Assembly: GCA_024640255.1 (NCBI GenBank)
Contig: JAHEFI010000048.1
Span: 1 to 64,000, forward strand
Reading direction: 5' to 3'
DNA: 64,000 bases
From: Bacteroidota bacterium
GTDB taxonomy: Bacteria > Bacteroidota > Bacteroidia > Chitinophagales > Chitinophagaceae
Positions 37,301 through 43,300 of this stretch are shown here, piece after piece. The notes below the pieces were generated by a model. It saw nothing but the letters and a program-made list of their open reading frames with translations. It had not been told where the DNA came from and made no database searches. How positions within the stretch are numbered: the stretch's first letter is position 1; each line of letters begins with the position of its first letter. The translations under genes and the position numbers were made by a program.

Positions 37301-40300
37301 AATCTTCCCCAGTATTATTATTGCCAGCTGTATTTGTTTGTATTTCAAAAATTACAGATGTAGCAGGTGAACTTAGAACAATACTATATTTCAACCAATT
37401 AAAATTACCTTGTAAAATATTCCCAGTGTTTACTGAACCTAATACGGTATTAGCTGCATTTTTAACTCGTAAAGTTAAATTTGAAGAAGTACCTAATGAT
37501 GTTATTGGATTTGCAATAAAAGCAGAAAATTCATATTGCTCTCCAACTGTTAAACCGGTTATAGTCTTTGTATAAACTATTTTAGTTGACGCAATATTAT
37601 TTCCCATCAACATATTACCATTAAGATCATCAGGTGTATTGTCAAGTTTTCCTGCAAACCAATATCCAGAAGGATGTGTTGGAATAGCATTATAAACTGC
37701 ACCTTCACTACTTGTAATTAAAATATTCGAAGTGGGAAGTGTAGGGTATGGCAATGTAGTACCAAAAGTTTCTAAAAATATATATTGACAAATATTCTCT
37801 GTATCATCTAAGACTCCATCATTATCATCATCTAAATCCAATGAATCTGGTATACCATCTCCATCACTATCCGTGCATAATTCTTTAGTTTTATCTAACG
37901 CATATGTGGTGTATGTAGAAGAATAGTTTCCAACGCCATTTTCTAAAGAAGTTTCTAAAGTATTAGCATAACCATTTGTTCCATAGGGCCCGGAAGCTAT
38001 TGAGTTAGCAAAGTTTGCAGTAGTGGCAGTGGCTGTTCCTGCACCAGCATTATTATCTACCAAGTTTACTACAGTTCCAGTTGTTAAAGTTCCAGTCACT
38101 CTAGCTTCTTTAGCATCTGAACATCCATCTCCGTCTGAATCAAGATCTAAACTATTGGGAATTCCATCACCATCTAAATCACAAGAGTAAGCCGTAGTCG
38201 CAACATAAATATTGTCAATACTAAAATCATCATTTGATGCAGTGAAACTTAATGATATGGTATTTGTATTTGTGAATATACTAGTAGGGACAGTAATTAC
38301 CACATTCGTAGTGGGGACATTTGTTGCAGTAATATCAATTGAAGATTTGTTTACAAAACCTCCATTTAAACCCACAACAGATGCAGTAGCTAGACCATTA
38401 GGATTGGTAATTCTAGCATAAACAACATTATTAATAATGATATCCAATTTTGCAGTATCAGTATTAATGATTGTATAACCTGCACCATTAGTATTTACAT
38501 CTAATGAAATTGTTGTTGTAGTAGATAAAGGATCAAAACCTGGTTTACTAAAGGATTGAGAAATTCGTTGATCTACCTGATTGATATTTTGTGCCCATAA
38601 AAAACCACCTGCCTGATATCCCCAAATTGAACTTCCCGACCAACCAGTTGCATCAGTATCAAAACCAGGATTTGTCAAAATATTTTTAAACTGACACTCC
38701 ACTGTATCCAACACCCCATCATTATCATCATCCAAATCTAATACATCAGCTATTCCGTCTGCATCTGAATCAGTTTGATTACAAACCTGCTTATTAGATA
38801 CAGTTGCATAAGAGGTATAATAAGACTTATAATTAATGATACCATTATCAGCACTTGTTTCAAGCAAATTCGCTAAACCATTTGTACCAAAAACTGCGCC
38901 AGTTATTTGAGCATTGGATGTATTGGATGCAACACCGGCAGCAGAACTTGAACTAAAAGTTAAACCACTATTTAAACTAAAACTTCCTCCTTCTTTTGCA
39001 TCTGAGCAACCATCATTATCACTATCTAAATCTAATCTGTCTTTTACCCCATCTCCATCAGTATCTTTATCTACACAGGATCTTTCTTCAAAATACACTT
39101 CATTCATCCAATGAGCCACTCCCGCAACAGAAATACCCCATATTCTATATTTGCTAAATGGAGTAATATTAGATGACATATCTAATTTATAGGAATTATT
39201 ACTTGCATAAATTTTAGTCGTACTAGCAAAACTTTGTGTTCCACCAATATCAATCCAATTAGTTCCATCAAAACCTTGTAATTTATATGTACCCCCTGCT
39301 GAAAAAGGTGTTTGACCAGGATAGTTACCTAACTCAATTAAAGTAAGTAGTTTAGGCCTTGGTAAATCAAATTGTAAAATTGTTTGATTATTCAAAGCCC
39401 CTGTTGTAGTTGGAGGATAAGCAACATATGCAGATCCATCTACCCCATCTAATAAATTAGAAAAAGTATTTGAACCATTATAAGTCCATGTTACAGAAGA
39501 AGAAATGGTAATACCTGATTTATCTGTATTATTTGCGTTAGTACAAGTTGTCTCAGTATCATCTGGAATTCCGTCATTATCATCATCCAAATCAAAAACA
39601 TCATTTATTCCATCTCCATCAGAATCTAAACAAGCATTAATATTAGCATTTAAAGCATTAATATTATAGTAAGTAATATAATTCACTACCCCATTATCCA
39701 AAGATGTTTCTACATTGTCTGCTAAACCATTAGAACCATATGGTCCAGCAGCTTTAGCACTTGCAACATTATTGGTAGTAGTTGGACTAGCAATGGTACC
39801 ATTCTTCAATGTTCCATTTAACAAAGTCCCGGATACATTAGATTCCTTCGCATCTGGGCAACCATCTCCGTCTGAATCTAAATCTAAACTATTAATTATA
39901 CCATCCCCATCTGTATCACATGGATTTGGAATATTATTTAGTGTCTCATAATTAGTTGCAGCAAACTGAAATCCATTAGCAATATTAACTGGCAACCAAT
40001 TACCAGTTCCATTTAATCTAAATTGAACAGAAGCATTCTCGTTGTTCATTCCATCTTGAATTGAAATACCAACTCTAAACCATTTTCCTGAATTGGCAGG
40101 GCTTACTACAAATTCCCCACCTTGATAATTCACAGCACCACCGCCTAAATTATTATATTTAGTTTGTGATACTAATTTCATATCACTACTATTAGTATTT
40201 AAATAGATTGAACTATTTCCTCCACCTCCCTCAATTGGCGCATTTGACAAAATTGAAGAACCATTATGCGCCAAATACAACATTGCTGCTGACCAAGTAA

Positions 40301-43300
40301 TGTAATTACTTCCTATTCTAAAAGAAATTTGATTTGCATTTTTAAAACTATTAGTTGAAGGCATTTTTACATATACTTCTCTATATACTACAGTACCTAA
40401 ATTTTTTATATCGAAATCGAGAGTAGTTACAGTATCTAAAGCAGTAGTAGGAGCTGTTGAAGGAAGAAAAATTTGACCATAATTTAATTGAGTACATTCA
40501 GATCTTAATGCACCAAAAGAACTACCAGCCCAATTTGGATTTTGCGATTCCTCACGATCTGTCAATGTCCAACTTTTCCTATTTAATTGACCTAGATTAC
40601 TTGAATTACTTTCAATAATTTTTGCAATATCTGTACATTCATTATCATCAGGTATCCCATCATTATCATCATCTATATCATTCTCGTCTAAAATACCATC
40701 TCCATCTGCATCTAATCCTGTACAATCAGCCACTACTCTTACTCTTGCAGATAAATCACTTAATGCCATACAAGCTTCATTAGAAGCGATCATATAATAA
40801 TAAAAGTCTCCAGCAGTTGAAGTGGATGGCCTTAAGGAAGTTGAAGTTCCATTAGGAGACACAGCGGTACCGTTGCCATCTTGCGTATTAGCAATATAAT
40901 TTGAACTTGAACCTGTTAATGCAAAATTGGTTGCAATACCATTAGTGCCTGAATTTTTACTATCTGTTACAGTACTTGTATTTGTACCAGATGCAACAGT
41001 GTTATTAAATTTGTAATATAAACTCAACCCAGACTCATTCCCTACTAATTCTTTATTATAATTAGCCAAAATATCAGTTGCTGATTTTGCTACATTCCAA
41101 ACACGAATCTCATCCATAGACCCTGCAAAAAAACCACCTGTACCATGCGATCCAATTTGAATTCCATTTGATGCACTTGCCATATTATTCACAATTGCTT
41201 GTGCAACCTGAATTCCATTTTTATATAAGGTTAATGTTTTGGTTGCAGCAACATATGTAGCAGCTACGTGATACCACTTATTTATTGTTAAAGCATTGGG
41301 ATCTTGCACGGTAGTATAAGTACCATTATGCCCAGCCATTAATTTACCAGTATTTACATAAAATGCATGATCGCTAGTAGTTGAAGTAGTTGGGGTAGAA
41401 ATTATATTTAATGACCCAGTATTATTAGCAATATTGATCCATGCTTCTTTTGTATAATCTCCATTAGATAATGTTGTAGTGGTTGTAATCTTATCATTTG
41501 TTCCATCAAAATTCAAAGCATTTCCAAAAGGATTTGCAGAAGTAGTTGAATACCATTGATAAGAAGTTGCGTTACTTGCTGCAGCATTTAATAAACCTGC
41601 TGTTGTATTTAAACAATATCCTTGATTGGTTAATGATGGTTGTAATGTAATAACTGGTTGTTCAATAACGGTAATTTGTTTACTTGCTACTGCATTTCCA
41701 CCACATCCTCCTGTAATAGTATAAGTAATGGTAGCAGTTCCAGCAGTCAACCCTGTTATCACACCTGTGGTTGCATTTACAGTTGCCACAGCTGTATTTA
41801 AACTAGCCCAAGTACCAATTGCTCCAGAAGTTAAAAATGTTCCTGTTGTTGAATAAGTAGTTGCAGTAGTCTTACATATAATTGAAGTTCCAGTGATAGT
41901 ACCTGCAACATTTCCTTGTGTTACAGTAATTACTACAGGCTTTCTTACTGGTGTTAAGCATGCACCAACTCCTTGTGACTCATAAGAAATTGTTATAAAA
42001 CCATCCCCAGAAGCAACTTTTGAAAAAGTCAAACCATATAATTGATCTTGACCATCACTTCCACCAGATCCTCCAACATCACCTCCTGTAGGAGATGCAG
42101 CTCCACCAATACCTCCTTGCTTACCACCACCTCCACCACCTCCACCACCTCCATCACCAGGTGTCTTTAATCCAACAGCACCTGCAATAGCACCATCTGG
42201 TCTATACGTTTCAGTTACAGGATTGGCACCAACACCAAATTGTCCACCACCACCACCACCACCTGAACCTGCTAAAATATATTCTCTATCTAAACTTCCA
42301 TCTGCATTAAAAATTTTAATAACAGATGCTCCACCACCTGCACCTCCTGCGCCCGACCAACCACTTGGTCCTCCTGCACCTCCATCACCACCATTATATC
42401 CATATGCATTTTTACCTCCAATACCTCCACAACAGTTGGTTGCTTGCGAACCACCATTTCCACCTCTAAATCCTGGTGCAATTTGTAAAAATTGGCCAGG
42501 GTTAACTGAAATAGATGAATTAATATATTTTGAAGGATTTCCTGCTGCTCCACAATATGAATCGCAACCACCTGATCCACCGCCACCACTTTTCATTTGA
42601 AGTGAAAGAGTTGTCACGCCATTAGGGACAGTCCAAGTATAATAATTTAAACTAGGTAAATAATTGGTTGTTGATTGAATTGCAGCTTCAGCATAATAAG
42701 TATATGTTCCAGGAGTGGTGGGCTGTACAACATAATTTACTCCACTTAGTACTGAACTTAATTTATTGCCATTAACACTAGCATCATACCAATTGATAAT
42801 ATTCCCAGTTGAAGTAGCATTTAAATTTACAGATTGACCTGTACATATGGTTGTATTTGCAGTGATGGCAGATATTCCAACATTCTGAACAGTATACGCA
42901 GTAGTAACTGAACAACCATAAACATCTTTAAAAGTAATATTGGTTGTGCCACCTGCAACTTCAGTTACAGTTGCTAATGCACTACTAGTTGTACTAGATG
43001 TTGCAGCTATTGTTGCAACGCCAACTACACTAGAAACCCAAGGGCTAGTAGCAAATGGAGCAGCATTGGCTGTAATGGTGAATGTAGTTGCTGGACTGGT
43101 ATTTACACCACATAAATAAGCATTACCAGAAGAACTAGTTAAAACAGGAATTGGTCTTGAAATAAAACTTACTGAATTAATACATCCGTTAGTATTTTTA
43201 TAACTAATTGTAACAGTACCTGCAGCTATAGCAGTAACTAATCCAGTTCCACTCACTGAAGCAATAGCTGTATTACTTGAAGTCCAAGGACTATTTACGT

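Noticed and set aside
33600-40740. Regularly spaced repeats that might suggest a CRISPR-like or satellite array
   Set aside because: Repeats encode in-frame Asp-rich Ca-binding motifs, spacing is ~830-1100 bp, and the spacers are protein-coding.
42223-42600. Proline-rich ORF (MAPTPNCPPPPPPPEPAK...) on the + strand and a competing minus-strand frame at 42290-42589
   Set aside because: Direct by-product of the glycine-rich codons of the adhesin in other frames.
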